From Opitutia bacterium (GTDB lineage: Bacteria > Verrucomicrobiota > Verrucomicrobiia > Opitutales > Opitutaceae), in the NCBI GenBank assembly GCA_016217545.1, contig JACRHT010000002.1, positions 186,001 to 250,000 of the forward strand: 64,000 bases of DNA, read 5' to 3'. Both the position numbers and the translations under genes were made by a program. Below are positions 31,923 through 41,483 of the stretch, in pieces. The notes below the pieces were generated by a model, which worked only from the letters and a program-made list of their open reading frames with translations, was not told the origin of the DNA and made no database searches. Within the stretch, counting starts at the first letter, position 1, and each line of letters starts with the position of its first letter.

Positions 31923-33347
31923 TCAGTAAGCCGAGCCCGGCGGACGGAAAACCTGCCGCAGCGTCGCGAGCGTGATCTGCACGTCGAGCCAGATGGACCA
32001 CTCGGCGATGTAGCGCAGATCGCGCCGCACGCGCTCCTCGAGCAATTCCGGGCTGGTGATCTCGCCGCGCAATCCCTCGCTCTGCGCGAGCCCCGTGATG
32101 CCCGGTTTCACGTAGTGCCGCGTGCGATAGGCTTTCGCGCGACGTTCGAATTCCTCGTCGAGCAACGGCATCACCGGTCTCGGCCCCACGACGCTCATCT
32201 CGCCGATGAGGACGTTCCAGAATTGCGGAAACTCGTCCAAGCTGTGCCGGCGGAGGAAACGTCCGAACGGATACACGCGCGCGTCGTCGCGGCTCGCCTG
32301 CAACGCCTCGGAACGCGCGTCCGCGGGTGCCACGTGCATGGTGCGGAACTTCAGCATCGAAAACTGCTGCCGCTGCTCGCCCGCGCGCGCACGGATGTGC
32401 AACAACGGCCCGGGCGATTGCCGGCGCTGCACCAGCCACACCACCAGCGCCAGCGGCGGCAGCACCAGCACCACGACCGGCAGCGCCACGGCGATATCGA
32501 ACACGCGCTTCATCGCGCGATTCAAAGGCTCCTCGAGTGGCTCGTCGTGGAGCGTGAAGTAGTGTTGCCCACCGACCTCGACCGACACCGCCGGGTGCCC
32601 CAGCCGCTCGTCGATGTCCTGGCGCAACAGCACGCGCGCGCCCTCGGTCTGGCAAATCTCCACCGCGCCGCGCACAAGCGCGGACTCCGCGGGCAACTCC
32701 CAAAAAATCACCTGCCCCGCCCGGGACCGCCGGATCAGTTCGGCCAGTTCCCCGCTCGCGCCGAGCCAGCCGCGCAGTGGCGGAATCGAGCCCTCGGGCA
32801 ACGCCTGCCACGACACGTAGCCGGTGACGTCCAAGCCCAGGTGCCGGCGCCCCGCCAGCCACGCTTCGATCTCCGGCATGTTCTCCGCCCGCGCCAGCAC
32901 GAGCGCCGGGATGCGCGCCCCGCCGCCATAGACCAACCCCGCCAGCCAACGCGGCAACACGACGTGCAGGATCGCGAGCCCGCCCCACACGAAGACCAAG
33001 AAAGTGCCGAGAAACAGGCGGCTGATGCTCCGGTCCTGCGTCGCAAACATCATCGCGAACACCACCAGCGCCACCACCGCCACCTGTTGCGAGGCGAGCG
33101 CCAGCGCCCCGCCCGCGCCGAGTTCCGTCAACCGCCAACCCCGCGCGCTCACCGCGCGCCCCGCCAGCAACATTCCGAGCACCACGCTCAGAAAATAGGG
33201 CATCAGCGGCGTCTCGGTGGTGACGCGCACGATCTCCGACAGGAACTCGATCGTGAACTCCGCGTAGACCCAGAAGAACAACGCCACCAGCAGCAACGCG
33301 GCGGCGCTGTGGAGTTCCGCGAGTCCACGGTGACGGTTGAGCAACAT
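31923..33347 (-). CDS. polyprenyl-phosphate sugar-1-phosphate transferase (WcaJ/WbaP-like)
   Basis: Initiates polysaccharide synthesis by moving a sugar-1-phosphate from a UDP-sugar to undecaprenyl phosphate in the inner membrane. From the ATG at 33347 it has 474 residues. Four to five N-terminal membrane helices are followed by a soluble middle domain (about 145-270) and a further helix (VALPVVVLVLPPLALVVWL). The bacterial sugar transferase domain has KRVFDI, FSMLKFRTMHV, LRRHSLDEFPQFWNV, GEMSVVGPRP and HYVKPGITGLAQ. It is a lone gene 13 kb from the export cluster but is a candidate initiating enzyme for it. The same frame stays open to 35012 antisense to galK; that extension is not real. 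Confidence 0.92.
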   Translation of the reverse strand: MLLNRHRGLAELHSAAALLLVALFFWVYAEFTIEFLSEIVRVTTETPLMPYFLSVVLGMLLAGRAVSARGWRLTELGAGGALALASQQVAVVALVVFAMMFATQDRSISRLFLGTFLVFVWGGLAILHVVLPRWLAGLVYGGGARIPALVLARAENMPEIEAWLAGRRHLGLDVTGYVSWQALPEGSIPPLRGWLGASGELAELIRRSRAGQVIFWELPAESALVRGAVEICQTEGARVLLRQDIDERLGHPAVSVEVGGQHYFTLHDEPLEEPLNRAMKRVFDIAVALPVVVLVLPPLALVVWLVQRRQSPGPLLHIRARAGEQRQQFSMLKFRTMHVAPADARSEALQASRDDARVYPFGRFLRRHSLDEFPQFWNVLIGEMSVVGPRPVMPLLDEEFERRAKAYRTRHYVKPGITGLAQSEGLRGEITSPELLEERVRRDLRYIAEWSIWLDVQITLATLRQVFRPPGSAY

Positions 33348-33524
33348 CCGGCCGGACGCTACACGGCGAACCTCGCCCGGCAAGCCTCCGCGTCGGCGCC
33401 GCCCCTCGCGCGCCGCCCGCCGCCACGATGGATCGGTCCATCCCCGTTCGCAGCCGGTGCGTGGACGCTGACACGCACTTCCCGCTGGCCAGTGCGATGC
33501 GGCGCGATTTTGCTCCTCCTCCCG

Positions 33525-34682
33525 ATGAACGAGCGCCTTCTTCAGGAAAACTTCCGCCAACGCTACGGCCGCGCGCCGCAAGTGATCGCCCGCGCCCCGG
33601 GCCGCATCGAGTTCATCGGCAATCACACCGACTACAACGGCGGTGCTGTGATCGGCGCCGCGATCGACCGCTACGTGTGGGTCGCCGCCGCGCCCGCCAC
33701 CGACAGCCAGCGCCTCCGCTTCGCGTCCGGCCTCGACGGCCAGACCATCGAGATCCCCGCGGCGCACAGCGCGAAGCTCACCGGCGCCGAGGCGTGGATC
33801 AACTACCCGCGCGGCGTGTGGCGCTCGCTGGGAGATTTCAACCTGCCCGCGCCCGGCGCGTTCGACCTGCTCGTCGCCTCGAACCTGCCGACTGGCGCCG
33901 GACTCTCCAGCAGCGCCGCGCTCGAACTCTCCACCGCCCTCGCGCTCCTCCAACTCGCTGGCGCGCCCGCGCTCTCGCCGGCCACCCTCGCCGCCATCGG
34001 CCGCCACGCGGAGAACATCCATGTCGGCGTGCCGTGCGGCATTCTCGACCAAGGCACCAGCGCCTTCGGCCGCGCCGGGCAGCTCGTCCACATCGATTGC
34101 CGCGGTCCGTCCTTCTCGCTGCTGCCGCTGCCTGCCGACGTAAGCCTGTGGGTGTTCAACAGCCTCGAGAAACATGCGCTGGTCGACGGCCTCTACGCCA
34201 CGCGCCACCAGGAATGCAAAGACGCCTCCAGCGCGCTCGGCGCGACCTGGCTCACGCAGGTGTCGCTCGCGGATTTCAACGCGCGCGCCGACCGCTTGCC
34301 GCCGAAGCAAGCCGCGCGCGCGCGCCACGTCATCGAGGAGAACGACCGCGTCGCCGCCGTGGTTCGCGCGCTCGACGCGGGTGACCTGCGCGCCGTCGGC
34401 GAACTGCTGAAAGCCTCGCACCGCAGCTCGCGCGAGCTCTTCGAAAACAGCACGCCTTCGCTCGACTCTCTTGTCGAACTGCTCAGCGCCGCGCCGGGCG
34501 TCTACGGCGCTCGCCTGACCGGCGGCGGCTTCGGCGGCGCCGTCATGGCGCTGACCGACCGCAGCTTTAACGCCGAGTCCGCCGCGCAAATCGCCACCCG
34601 GCACGCCGCGCGCCAGCACCCGACTCCCGAGGTGATCCAGCTGCGCACGGGCGACGGCGCGAAGCTCGTTCCGCTGGCCTGA
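33525..34682 (+). CDS. galK: galactokinase-like GHMP kinase
   Basis: A 385-residue sugar kinase. Motif 1 is RAPGRIEFIGNHTDYNGG, motif 2 (ATP loop) PTGAGLSSSAALE, the catalytic aspartate is Asp175 in GILDQGTSAFG, and motif 3 is ARLTGGGFGGAVMAL. It should phosphorylate galactose or a related sugar at C1. The galactose signature is altered: Asn33 replaces the usual Glu of GEHTDYN, and Glu29-Phe30 replace the usual Asn-Leu. Specificity may therefore differ from classical GalK. No galT, galE or galM is adjacent. The ATG at 33525 matches the family start. Confidence 0.88.
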   Translation: MNERLLQENFRQRYGRAPQVIARAPGRIEFIGNHTDYNGGAVIGAAIDRYVWVAAAPATDSQRLRFASGLDGQTIEIPAAHSAKLTGAEAWINYPRGVWRSLGDFNLPAPGAFDLLVASNLPTGAGLSSSAALELSTALALLQLAGAPALSPATLAAIGRHAENIHVGVPCGILDQGTSAFGRAGQLVHIDCRGPSFSLLPLPADVSLWVFNSLEKHALVDGLYATRHQECKDASSALGATWLTQVSLADFNARADRLPPKQAARARHVIEENDRVAAVVRALDAGDLRAVGELLKASHRSSRELFENSTPSLDSLVELLSAAPGVYGARLTGGGFGGAVMALTDRSFNAESAAQIATRHAARQHPTPEVIQLRTGDGAKLVPLA

Positions 34683-34831
34683 GCGGCCGCGCAGCGCAGC
34701 CGCGGAACACTCCGCGCGATCGACAAAAGCTCCCAACGTTCGCCGCGGTCGCCCCGGACGATCCGCCGTGGTTTGCCCATAGTCGTCGCAGCACGCTCGC
34801 CTCGCCACGCCCCTCTCCGCATCGTCCGCGC

Positions 34832-35302
34832 ATGCTAACCCCACGTTTGCGCGCCATCCTGGTCGGCGGCGGCATCGCCGGAATTTGCGACATTTCGTAT
34901 GCCTGCGGTTTTTGGGCGCTGCGCGGCGCCGCGCCCTCCCGGGTGCTCCAATCCGTTGCCAGCGGCCTCCTCGGTGCAAACGCCTTCGACGGCGGCGCAA
35001 CCACCGCGGCACTCGGCCTCGCGCTGCATTTTCTCATCGCGCTGCTGTTCGCCGCCGCGTTCGTGCTCGCGAGCGAGCGGATCGAGATCCTCGCGCGGCG
35101 CGCAATCCTCTGCGGCGCGATCTACGGTTTTCTCATCTTCTGGCTGATGAACCTCGTGGTGCTGCCGCTGTCGGCTTTTCCACGCAAGGTGAGCTTCGCC
35201 CCTGCGGCGACGATCAGCGGCCTCCTCGTGCACACGTTCCTCGTCGGCGTGCCGATCGCGCTCGCCGCCCGCCGGGCCGTGCCGCGGCAGGCGCGCGCCT
35301 GA
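34832..35302 (+). CDS. small integral membrane protein, unknown
   Basis: A 156-residue protein with four predicted membrane helices: AILVGGGIAGICDISYACGF, ALHFLIALLFAAAFVLA, ILCGAIYGFLIFWLMNLVVL and ISGLLVHTFLVGVPIALAA. The loops are short and carry Asp, Arg and Lys residues. It resembles uncharacterised bacterial membrane proteins with a GG-x-AG...D start, but I do not recognise a named family. It ends 38 bases before the metallo-hydrolase-like gene and may share its transcript. Confidence 0.75.
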   Translation: MLTPRLRAILVGGGIAGICDISYACGFWALRGAAPSRVLQSVASGLLGANAFDGGATTAALGLALHFLIALLFAAAFVLASERIEILARRAILCGAIYGFLIFWLMNLVVLPLSAFPRKVSFAPAATISGLLVHTFLVGVPIALAARRAVPRQARA

Positions 35303-35340
35303 CCGCTTGCCTCCGTCTGCTCAGCCGCAAAAGTGGCGGC

Positions 35341-36015
35341 ATGAAAGCGCTCCACGCGGACCAGCTCTGGACCGACTACAGCCCGCTCAAGCTTGCCGGC
35401 CTTCCCGTCGGCCGACGCCTGTGCGTCGCGCGCAACGCGCACGGCAAACTCGTCGTGTTTTCGCCCCTGCGCGGCTCACCGAAGAATGTCGCCGCGATCC
35501 GCCAACTCGGCGACGTGGCCGCGTTCGTCGTGCCCAGCCGCTTCCATGATCTGTTTTTCCCCGACTATTTCGCCGCTTTCCCGAACGCGCGCTTTCTCGG
35601 CAACCGCGGCGTGATCGCGGAGCACCCCGACTGGCCGCTGCATGAAATCACCGCCGACCTGCCGGAGCTGGCCGGCTTCGATTCGCTGCTGCTCGCGGGC
35701 ATGCCGAAGATGGATGAACAAATTTTCCTGCACCGCGCCTCGCGCACGCTGATCGTCGCCGACGCGCTGTTCAACGTGCCGCAACCCGCCGGCCTGCTCG
35801 CGCGACTCGTCGGCTCGCTCGCCGACATCGGCGGCGGCGCGCCGCGCCAATCGCGGTTCGGCCGCATCAACGTCAAGGATCGCGCCGCGTTCGCCGCGGC
35901 GTTGCGCGCTATCGCGGCGTGGGATTTCGAGCGCATCGTGCCGGGGCACGGCGAGGTCGTCGAAAGCGACGGCCGACGCGTGTGGCGCGAGGCGTTTCGC
36001 GCGCTGGCCGAGTGA
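35341..36015 (+). CDS. DUF4336-like metallo-beta-lactamase-fold protein
   Basis: A 224-residue protein resembling a metallo-beta-lactamase fold. LVVFSPLRGSP and AAFVVPSRFHDLFFPDYFAAF correspond to strands and the region of the HxHxDH loop, but that loop is replaced by SRFHDLF. The C-terminal GH of RIVPGHGEVV and DALFNVP (third metal ligand position) are kept. This partial metal site is characteristic of DUF4336-type proteins. Enzymatic activity is uncertain. Confidence 0.7.
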   Translation: MKALHADQLWTDYSPLKLAGLPVGRRLCVARNAHGKLVVFSPLRGSPKNVAAIRQLGDVAAFVVPSRFHDLFFPDYFAAFPNARFLGNRGVIAEHPDWPLHEITADLPELAGFDSLLLAGMPKMDEQIFLHRASRTLIVADALFNVPQPAGLLARLVGSLADIGGGAPRQSRFGRINVKDRAAFAAALRAIAAWDFERIVPGHGEVVESDGRRVWREAFRALAE

Positions 36016-36028
36016 AGACCGACGGCGA

Positions 36029-36940
36029 CTACTTCGCCGCCTCGAGATTCAGCTGCACGTAGACGGGGCGGTGGTCGCTCGCGTCGCGCACGCCGGCGCC
36101 GTCGTGGATGCGCGCGTTGCCTTTGCCTGCGACGAACGATTTCAGGCCGGCCGAGACGAGGATGAAGTCGATGCGACTGTAGCTGTCCTCGGCGCGGTAA
36201 AAATGCGTCCACATCTCGCCACGCGAGTCGTAGGCGCGGAGCAATTCGCCGAGCGGCTGGTTGCCACGCTTGAGCAGGGCGCGCACGGGCTTGCTGTTGC
36301 GCGAGTCGTTCCAGTCGCCGCACACGATGAATTTCGCCTGCGCCGAATCAGGGAAGCGCGTGAACACGAGGTCGCGCACCGCCTCGGCCTCGAGCTGCCG
36401 CTGGATCGTGCCGTCCGGGTCGTCGGGGCGCTCGGTGCGTTTGCTCTTCAGGTGGATGACGAAGACCGTGAGATCGCCCTCGCTCGTGGCGAACGTCGCC
36501 TCAAGGACACCGCGCTTCACGACGTCGGCCTGGCCGAAATACTTAATCGGGACCTGCGTGTGGCGCTTCACGTCCTTGAACGGGAGCTTCGAGAGGATCG
36601 CGACGTGGCGCTCGGCGTCCGCGCCTTCGAGCACGGTGGCGTGCGGGTAGTCGAGCCCCGCGGCCTTGAGGTCAGCTTGGAACTCGGCGAGGAACGGCGG
36701 GCCGCCCATCTCCTCGACCGCGAGGATGTCGGGCGCGAAGCCGAGGAGCGATTGCACGAGCGCCTTCTTCTCACTGTCGGGCTTCGGGTAGGCCTTGCGA
36801 TAGACGCCATCCGCCATCCGGTCGGCGATGTTGTAGTTCTCGACGTTGTAGGCGGCGACGGTGAGAGCGGACGCGAGCGCAGCCGACGCGAGCGTCAGCA
36901 ATCCCAGGACGCAGCGGCGCAGAAGGGTGACGGGAAGCAT
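36029..36940 (-). CDS. secreted endonuclease/exonuclease/phosphatase family protein
   Basis: A 303-residue DNase I-like hydrolase with a signal peptide (RRCVLGLLTLASAALASA). The fold motifs are TVAAYNVENYN, DILAVEEMGG with the metal-binding Glu, TVFVIHLKSKR, FIVCGDWNDSR with the catalytic Asp-x-Asn, RIDFILVS and the final DASDHRPVYVQL with Asp and His. It probably acts outside the cytoplasm on nucleic acids or phosphodiesters. It converges with the DUF4336-like gene, ending 13 bases from it, and stands alone. Confidence 0.88.
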   Translation of the reverse strand: MLPVTLLRRCVLGLLTLASAALASALTVAAYNVENYNIADRMADGVYRKAYPKPDSEKKALVQSLLGFAPDILAVEEMGGPPFLAEFQADLKAAGLDYPHATVLEGADAERHVAILSKLPFKDVKRHTQVPIKYFGQADVVKRGVLEATFATSEGDLTVFVIHLKSKRTERPDDPDGTIQRQLEAEAVRDLVFTRFPDSAQAKFIVCGDWNDSRNSKPVRALLKRGNQPLGELLRAYDSRGEMWTHFYRAEDSYSRIDFILVSAGLKSFVAGKGNARIHDGAGVRDASDHRPVYVQLNLEAAK

Positions 36941-37218
36941 GGCGGGCAGCCAAAGGCGATTCCACGGTCACGTCGACTTCGTTTCAACCGACGACGAACC
37001 GCGCCCAACCGGGCAAGGAATACGCAACATTCCGCCATGGGTGCGTGATCCGAAACGGCAAACGTGCCGAAGAAATCGCATACGCCGCGTGTCGGGCCCA
37101 GACGCGCGCCCAACTCCGTCCCCTCGCCCCACCCTTGTTCTCGGTCTCCTTTTCCATTTTCAATTCCCGGCGTTTGCACGCGCCCGGGGGGGGCGCGCGC
37201 AGGCACTGAGGGAGCGTC

Positions 37219-39852
37219 ATGCCCGCACCGTCCTCAGCCGGCTCGCCCGTCGATCTTGTCCGCCGCGCCGAAGCGGCGGCATTCCGCGTGCTTTTGCTCC
37301 TCGCCAGCGCACTGATGGGGAGCCACGCGACGCGTGGCGTCGTGCGCGCCAAGCTTCTCGCCACAGTCTTGGTGCTGGGCACGCTGCCGCTGCTCATCGC
37401 GCTCTACGTCTTGCCCGTGCAAGTCCAGCGGACGCTGACGCACCAAGGGCACAATTACCTGCGGCAAGTCGCGCAGGATCTCGTCAACCTCACGCACAAC
37501 GAAATGCAGCGCCACTTGGAGACGGCGCGCAGCTTGGCTCAGGTCGACGCCATCGCCACCGCCGTGTTGCGCCGGCATGCCGGCGAACTCGACGCCAAGG
37601 GACTCGCCTCGGCCAACCGCCAGATCTCGGCCCTCCTCCGCGGCCTCGCCGCCCATCACTACCAAGGCATCTTCCTCGCGGACGCGAACGGCCACACCTT
37701 CGCCGGCGCGCTCCGCGACGGTCCCGCCAACGCCTATGCCGCCATCGACATCAACGATCGCGCCTATTTCAGCGCCGTGCGCAACCTCCGGCAGCCCGTC
37801 GTGAGCGATCCGCTCCATTCCAAAATCGGTGGGGTGCCGATCGTCGTCGTCGCCGTGCCGATTCTGGACACCACAGGTGAGTTCGTCGGTCTGCTCGGTT
37901 TGTCGATGGAACTCGGACATCTCTCCGGTCTGCTCAGCAGTCAGAAGTTGGGGGAAACGGGATATCCCTTCGCGATCGATCGCCAGGGATTGTTGGTGGT
38001 TCACCCCGATCCGGCCCGCGCGTTCAAGCAGACGATCAACGATGTTCCCAGCGCCATCGCTCTTGGGATGAAAATGCAGCGCGGGGAAAGCGGTGTGGAG
38101 GCTTACGTCCTGAACGACGGCGCGCGCAAGATCGCGGCGTTTGCCCCCGAGCCGCTTTCCGGCTGGAGCATCGCCGCCTCCATCGAGGAAGCGGAGTTCT
38201 CGGGTCCGGCCCAGCGGATGCGCCTGATCATCCTCGCGCTCATCGTGGCGTGCGTCGTCGCCGCCGCGGTGCTCGCGGCCATTTTCGCCGCCGGACTCGA
38301 GCGACTCAACCGCAGCCTCGCCGAGGTGCGGGCGAGCGAATTGAAACTCGCCCAGCAGGCCGCTCTGCTCGACCAGACCAACGACGGCATCCTCGTGTGC
38401 GACCTCGAAGGCGTGATTCGCTTCTGGAACCGCGGCGCGGAACGTCTCTACGGCTGGACGGCGGAGGAGGCGATCGGCCGACGCCTCCACGAACTTCTCC
38501 ACATCGACGAAGTCCTGGTGCGCGCCGGCATCGAAGGCGTCCTGCACACCGGCTCGTGGTTCGGCCATGTGGAGAAAAAGACCCGGTCCGGCAAAGTCCG
38601 CGTCCTCGACTGCAGTTGGACGCTGCTCCGCGACGAACACGGCAACCCCCAATCGATCCTGACCACTGACACCGACATCACCGAGCGCCGCGAGATGGAG
38701 TCGAAGTTCCTGCGCGCGCAACGCATGGAAAGCATCGGCACCCTGGCCGGCGGCATCGCGCACGACCTGAACAACCTCCTCTCGCCCATCGTCGTCGGTC
38801 TCGACCTGCTCAAATCCTCGCCGCGCAGCGCCGAGGACCACCGCATCTTCAATCTGATGGAGCAAGCGTCGACCCGCGCCACCGCGCTCGTCCGGCAGGT
38901 GCTGTCCTTCGCCCGCGGCGAGGAAGGCGCGCGCGTCTCGGTGCACATCCGCTATGTCGCTCGCGAGGTCGCCTCGATCGTGCAGAGCACTTTCCCCCGC
39001 AACATCACGTTCCGCCTCGATTGCGCGAAGGACCTCTGGCTCGTCCACGCCGACCCGACGCAGCTCAACCAGGTGATCCTGAATCTCTGCGTCAACGCCC
39101 GCGACGCCATGCCCGACGGCGGCCAGCTCACCCTCGCCGCCCGCAACGTCGAGTTGGACGAGCAATTCTCCGGAGTAAACCACCACATCGCGCCCGGTCG
39201 CTACGTGGTGGTCGAGGTCGCGGACACGGGCACCGGCATCCCGCGCGAGATCATCGATAAGATCTTCGATCCCTTCTTCACCACCAAGGAACGCGGCAAG
39301 GGCACCGGTCTCGGGCTCTCCACCGTGCTCGGCATCACCCGCGCCCACGGCGGCGCCGTGAACGTCTACAGCGAACCCGGGCAGGGCAGCGTCTTCAAAA
39401 TCTACCTGCCCGCCAGCAACGTCGCGCCCGCCGCGCCAACCAGTCCGGCCGAGCCCGCAGTGCCGTCGAGCGGCGCCGGCAAGACGATCCTGCTCGTCGA
39501 GGACGAGGACATCATCCGCGACGTTACCCGACGCGCGCTGGAGTTTGCCGGCTACAGCGTGATCACCGCAAACGACGGCGCGCAGGGCTTCGCCCTGTTT
39601 CATCGCCATCGCGAGGAAATCGATCTCGTCCTCACCGACATGATGATGCCGATCATGGACGGCGCGGCCCTCGTCGCGGCGCTCCGTCGCGTCGATCCGC
39701 AGATCGTCGTGATCGCGGCCAGCGGCCTGAACGACAACAACAACCAGATCAAAGCCGCGCAGGCCGGCATCTCCCATTTTATCTGCAAACCCTACACCAC
39801 CGCCGCGCTCCTCGCCGCGATCGCCCGGGCCACCGCGCCCGCTCGCCGCTAG
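37219..39852 (+). CDS. hybrid sensor histidine kinase (Cache-PAS-HisKA-HATPase-REC)
   Basis: An 877-residue membrane sensor. Membrane helix 1 is at about 46-66, followed by a periplasmic double-Cache domain (about 70-330, with DRAYFSAVR and [10 protein letters not shown]). Helix 2 lies at about 336-357. A PAS domain (about 370-490) contains [19 protein letters not shown]. The HisKA box is [16 protein letters not shown] with phospho-His515. The ATPase has N box [14 protein letters not shown] and G boxes DTGTGIP and GKGTGLGLS. The C-terminal receiver has Asp807 in [12 protein letters not shown] and the Lys in ICKPYTT. It probably senses a small ligand; the phosphotransfer target is unknown. Confidence 0.93.
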   Translation: MPAPSSAGSPVDLVRRAEAAAFRVLLLLASALMGSHATRGVVRAKLLATVLVLGTLPLLIALYVLPVQVQRTLTHQGHNYLRQVAQDLVNLTHNEMQRHLETARSLAQVDAIATAVLRRHAGELDAKGLASANRQISALLRGLAAHHYQGIFLADANGHTFAGALRDGPANAYAAIDINDRAYFSAVRNLRQPVVSDPLHSKIGGVPIVVVAVPILDTTGEFVGLLGLSMELGHLSGLLSSQKLGETGYPFAIDRQGLLVVHPDPARAFKQTINDVPSAIALGMKMQRGESGVEAYVLNDGARKIAAFAPEPLSGWSIAASIEEAEFSGPAQRMRLIILALIVACVVAAAVLAAIFAAGLERLNRSLAEVRASELKLAQQAALLDQTNDGILVCDLEGVIRFWNRGAERLYGWTAEEAIGRRLHELLHIDEVLVRAGIEGVLHTGSWFGHVEKKTRSGKVRVLDCSWTLLRDEHGNPQSILTTDTDITERREMESKFLRAQRMESIGTLAGGIAHDLNNLLSPIVVGLDLLKSSPRSAEDHRIFNLMEQASTRATALVRQVLSFARGEEGARVSVHIRYVAREVASIVQSTFPRNITFRLDCAKDLWLVHADPTQLNQVILNLCVNARDAMPDGGQLTLAARNVELDEQFSGVNHHIAPGRYVVVEVADTGTGIPREIIDKIFDPFFTTKERGKGTGLGLSTVLGITRAHGGAVNVYSEPGQGSVFKIYLPASNVAPAAPTSPAEPAVPSSGAGKTILLVEDEDIIRDVTRRALEFAGYSVITANDGAQGFALFHRHREEIDLVLTDMMMPIMDGAALVAALRRVDPQIVVIAASGLNDNNNQIKAAQAGISHFICKPYTTAALLAAIARATAPARR

Positions 39853-41093
39853 CGGCGAGCGGTGAGCGCGCGCTCGCGCTCCGTGATCGTCGGGTGCGAA
39901 TAGTAGACGGCGCTGTAGAGCGGATGAGGCGTCAGGTTGGTGAGGTTTTTCTGCGCGAGCTTGTGCAGCGCACCGACCATCGGCGCGGCGGAGCCCATCG
40001 CATCCTTCGCGAACGCGTCGGCTTCATACTCGTGCTTGCGCGAGATCCAGTTGCCGATCGGCGAGAACCAGAATGTCGCGAGCGATCCGAGCAGCGCGAA
40101 AAGCAGGAAGGTCGGCGCGAGCGCGCCCGCCGGCAGGCCGAACGCGGTGTTGAACCACGGCGCCTGCACCAGCCACGCGATGACGGCAAAGCCGCCGAAT
40201 TGGAGCAGCGCGCCGGTGATCAGCCGCTGCGGGATGTGGCCGCGCTTGTAGTGCCCGATCTCGTGCGCGAGCACGGCCTCGAGCTCCGCCTGCGAGAGCT
40301 GCGCCATGAGCGTGTCGAAGAGCACGATCCGTCGGAAGCGACCGAAGCCGGTGAAGAAGGCGTTCGAGTGGCCGGAGCGTTTCGAGCCATCCATCACTTC
40401 GATCGTCTCGGCGTGGAATCCAGTGCGATCCGCGAGCGCGAGCAGGCTGTCGCGCTGTTCACCGTCGGCGAGCGGCGTGAGCTTATTGAAGAGCGGCAGA
40501 ATCAACTTCGGATAGAGCACGAGCATCAGCAGCTGAAACCCGAAGAGCAGCGCGAAGCCCCAAATCCACCACGAGGCTCCGGCCCACGTGACGAGCTTCA
40601 GCAGCGCCCACGCCAGCGGAAAACCGATCGCAAGGCCGAGGAACCAGCCCTTGACCTGGTCCGTGATCCAGAGTCCGAGCGTGCTCTTGTTGAACCCGAA
40701 ACGCGCCTCAAGGCGGAACTGTGCCCACCACTCCAGCGGCAGGCCGGGCAGGCTCAGCAACATGAAGGTCACGACCAAGAACAACGCCCCACTCCACGCC
40801 GCACCCGGCGCGAGCGCGTCGAATTTCGCCCAGAGCCACGGCAGCAGCCCGCTGAAAAGCGCAGCGGCGAGCACCGCCGCATCGTAGACGAACTCCACCG
40901 ACGCGAACCGGCTCTTCGCCAGCGTGTAGTCGCTCGCGCGCGCGAAAGTCGCGTCGTCCATGATGTCCGCGAGCCGCCCGGGCGGCACGCCGCCGTGCAG
41001 GCGCGTCTCGGAACGGTTGAGGAACTCGAGCGCGAGTTGCGCGACGAGGCGGAGCAAAAGAAGGACGGAAACCGCGAGCGGCAACCCATGCAT
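39849..41093 (-). CDS. M48 family peptidase, Ste24/CAAX-protease-like
   Basis: A 414-residue membrane zinc protease. The active site is HEIGHYKRGH, with ligands His277 and His281 and catalytic Glu278; the third ligand is in EYEADAFAKDAMG. Several membrane helices precede and follow it. The sequence TLGLWITDQVKGWFLGLAIG and the N-terminal M48-N region (YTLAKSRFASVEFVYDA) mark the Ste24-type branch. It is probably involved in membrane-protein quality control. Its 3' end overlaps the last bases of the hybrid kinase gene on the other strand. Confidence 0.92.
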   Translation of the reverse strand: MHGLPLAVSVLLLLRLVAQLALEFLNRSETRLHGGVPPGRLADIMDDATFARASDYTLAKSRFASVEFVYDAAVLAAALFSGLLPWLWAKFDALAPGAAWSGALFLVVTFMLLSLPGLPLEWWAQFRLEARFGFNKSTLGLWITDQVKGWFLGLAIGFPLAWALLKLVTWAGASWWIWGFALLFGFQLLMLVLYPKLILPLFNKLTPLADGEQRDSLLALADRTGFHAETIEVMDGSKRSGHSNAFFTGFGRFRRIVLFDTLMAQLSQAELEAVLAHEIGHYKRGHIPQRLITGALLQFGGFAVIAWLVQAPWFNTAFGLPAGALAPTFLLFALLGSLATFWFSPIGNWISRKHEYEADAFAKDAMGSAAPMVGALHKLAQKNLTNLTPHPLYSAVYYSHPTITERERALTARR

Positions 41094-41131
41094 GCCGAAG
41101 ATGCAGAACAGGTTTCGCGGGCCGCGCGAGC

Positions 41132-41161
41132 TTGAACCGGGAGCAGCTCCCGCCGGGTCAA
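41132..41161. repeat. imperfect palindrome between the M48 gene and xseB
   Basis: TTGAACCGG and CCGGGTCAA arms enclose the inner palindrome GAGCAGCTC. It lies in the divergent intergenic region and overlaps the first codons of a longer possible xseB frame. Confidence 0.45.
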
Positions 41162-41203
41162 AGATTGATTGAAAAGGCTCTGCCCCGACACACAGTGGCC
41201 CTC

Positions 41204-41452
41204 GTGGAATCTGACAAGAACGCCAAACCCAGCTTTGAAACGGCCCTCGCCCGCCTCGAAGCCATCGTCGACTCGATGGAACAGGGCGACGTGCCGCTGG
41301 CGGACTTGTTGGCCAAGTATGAGGAGGGCACGAAGCTGCTCAAAGTCTGCGAAGCCCGCCTCAAAGATGCCGAACTGAAGATCGAAAAGCTGAAAAAGCA
41401 GAAGGACGGCACCGCGACTTTCGAGTCGTTCGAGCCCGCGCGCAGCGAGTGA
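41204..41452 (+). CDS. xseB: exodeoxyribonuclease VII small subunit
   Basis: The small subunit of the ATP-independent single-strand exonuclease that works with XseA. It shows the compact two-helix family pattern SFETALARLEAIVDSMEQGD, PLADLLAKYEEGTKLLKVCE and LKDAELKIEKL. The start is uncertain. A GTG at 41204 gives 82 residues, the usual length; a GTG at 41195 is equally possible, and a TTG at 41132 would include the palindrome. xseA is not in the window. dxs follows after 31 bases, an arrangement common in bacteria. Confidence 0.88.
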   Translation: MESDKNAKPSFETALARLEAIVDSMEQGDVPLADLLAKYEEGTKLLKVCEARLKDAELKIEKLKKQKDGTATFESFEPARSE

Positions 41453-41483
41453 TCGCCGCGCTTTTCCCCGCCCAGTCTACCGA

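Noticed and set aside
33348..35012. Minus-strand frame that extends the sugar transferase to 1029 residues
   Set aside because: The upstream 550 residues are antisense to the complete galactokinase gene and have the Arg/Gly/Ala-rich composition of a GC-rich shadow. The transferase has a clear start at 33347.
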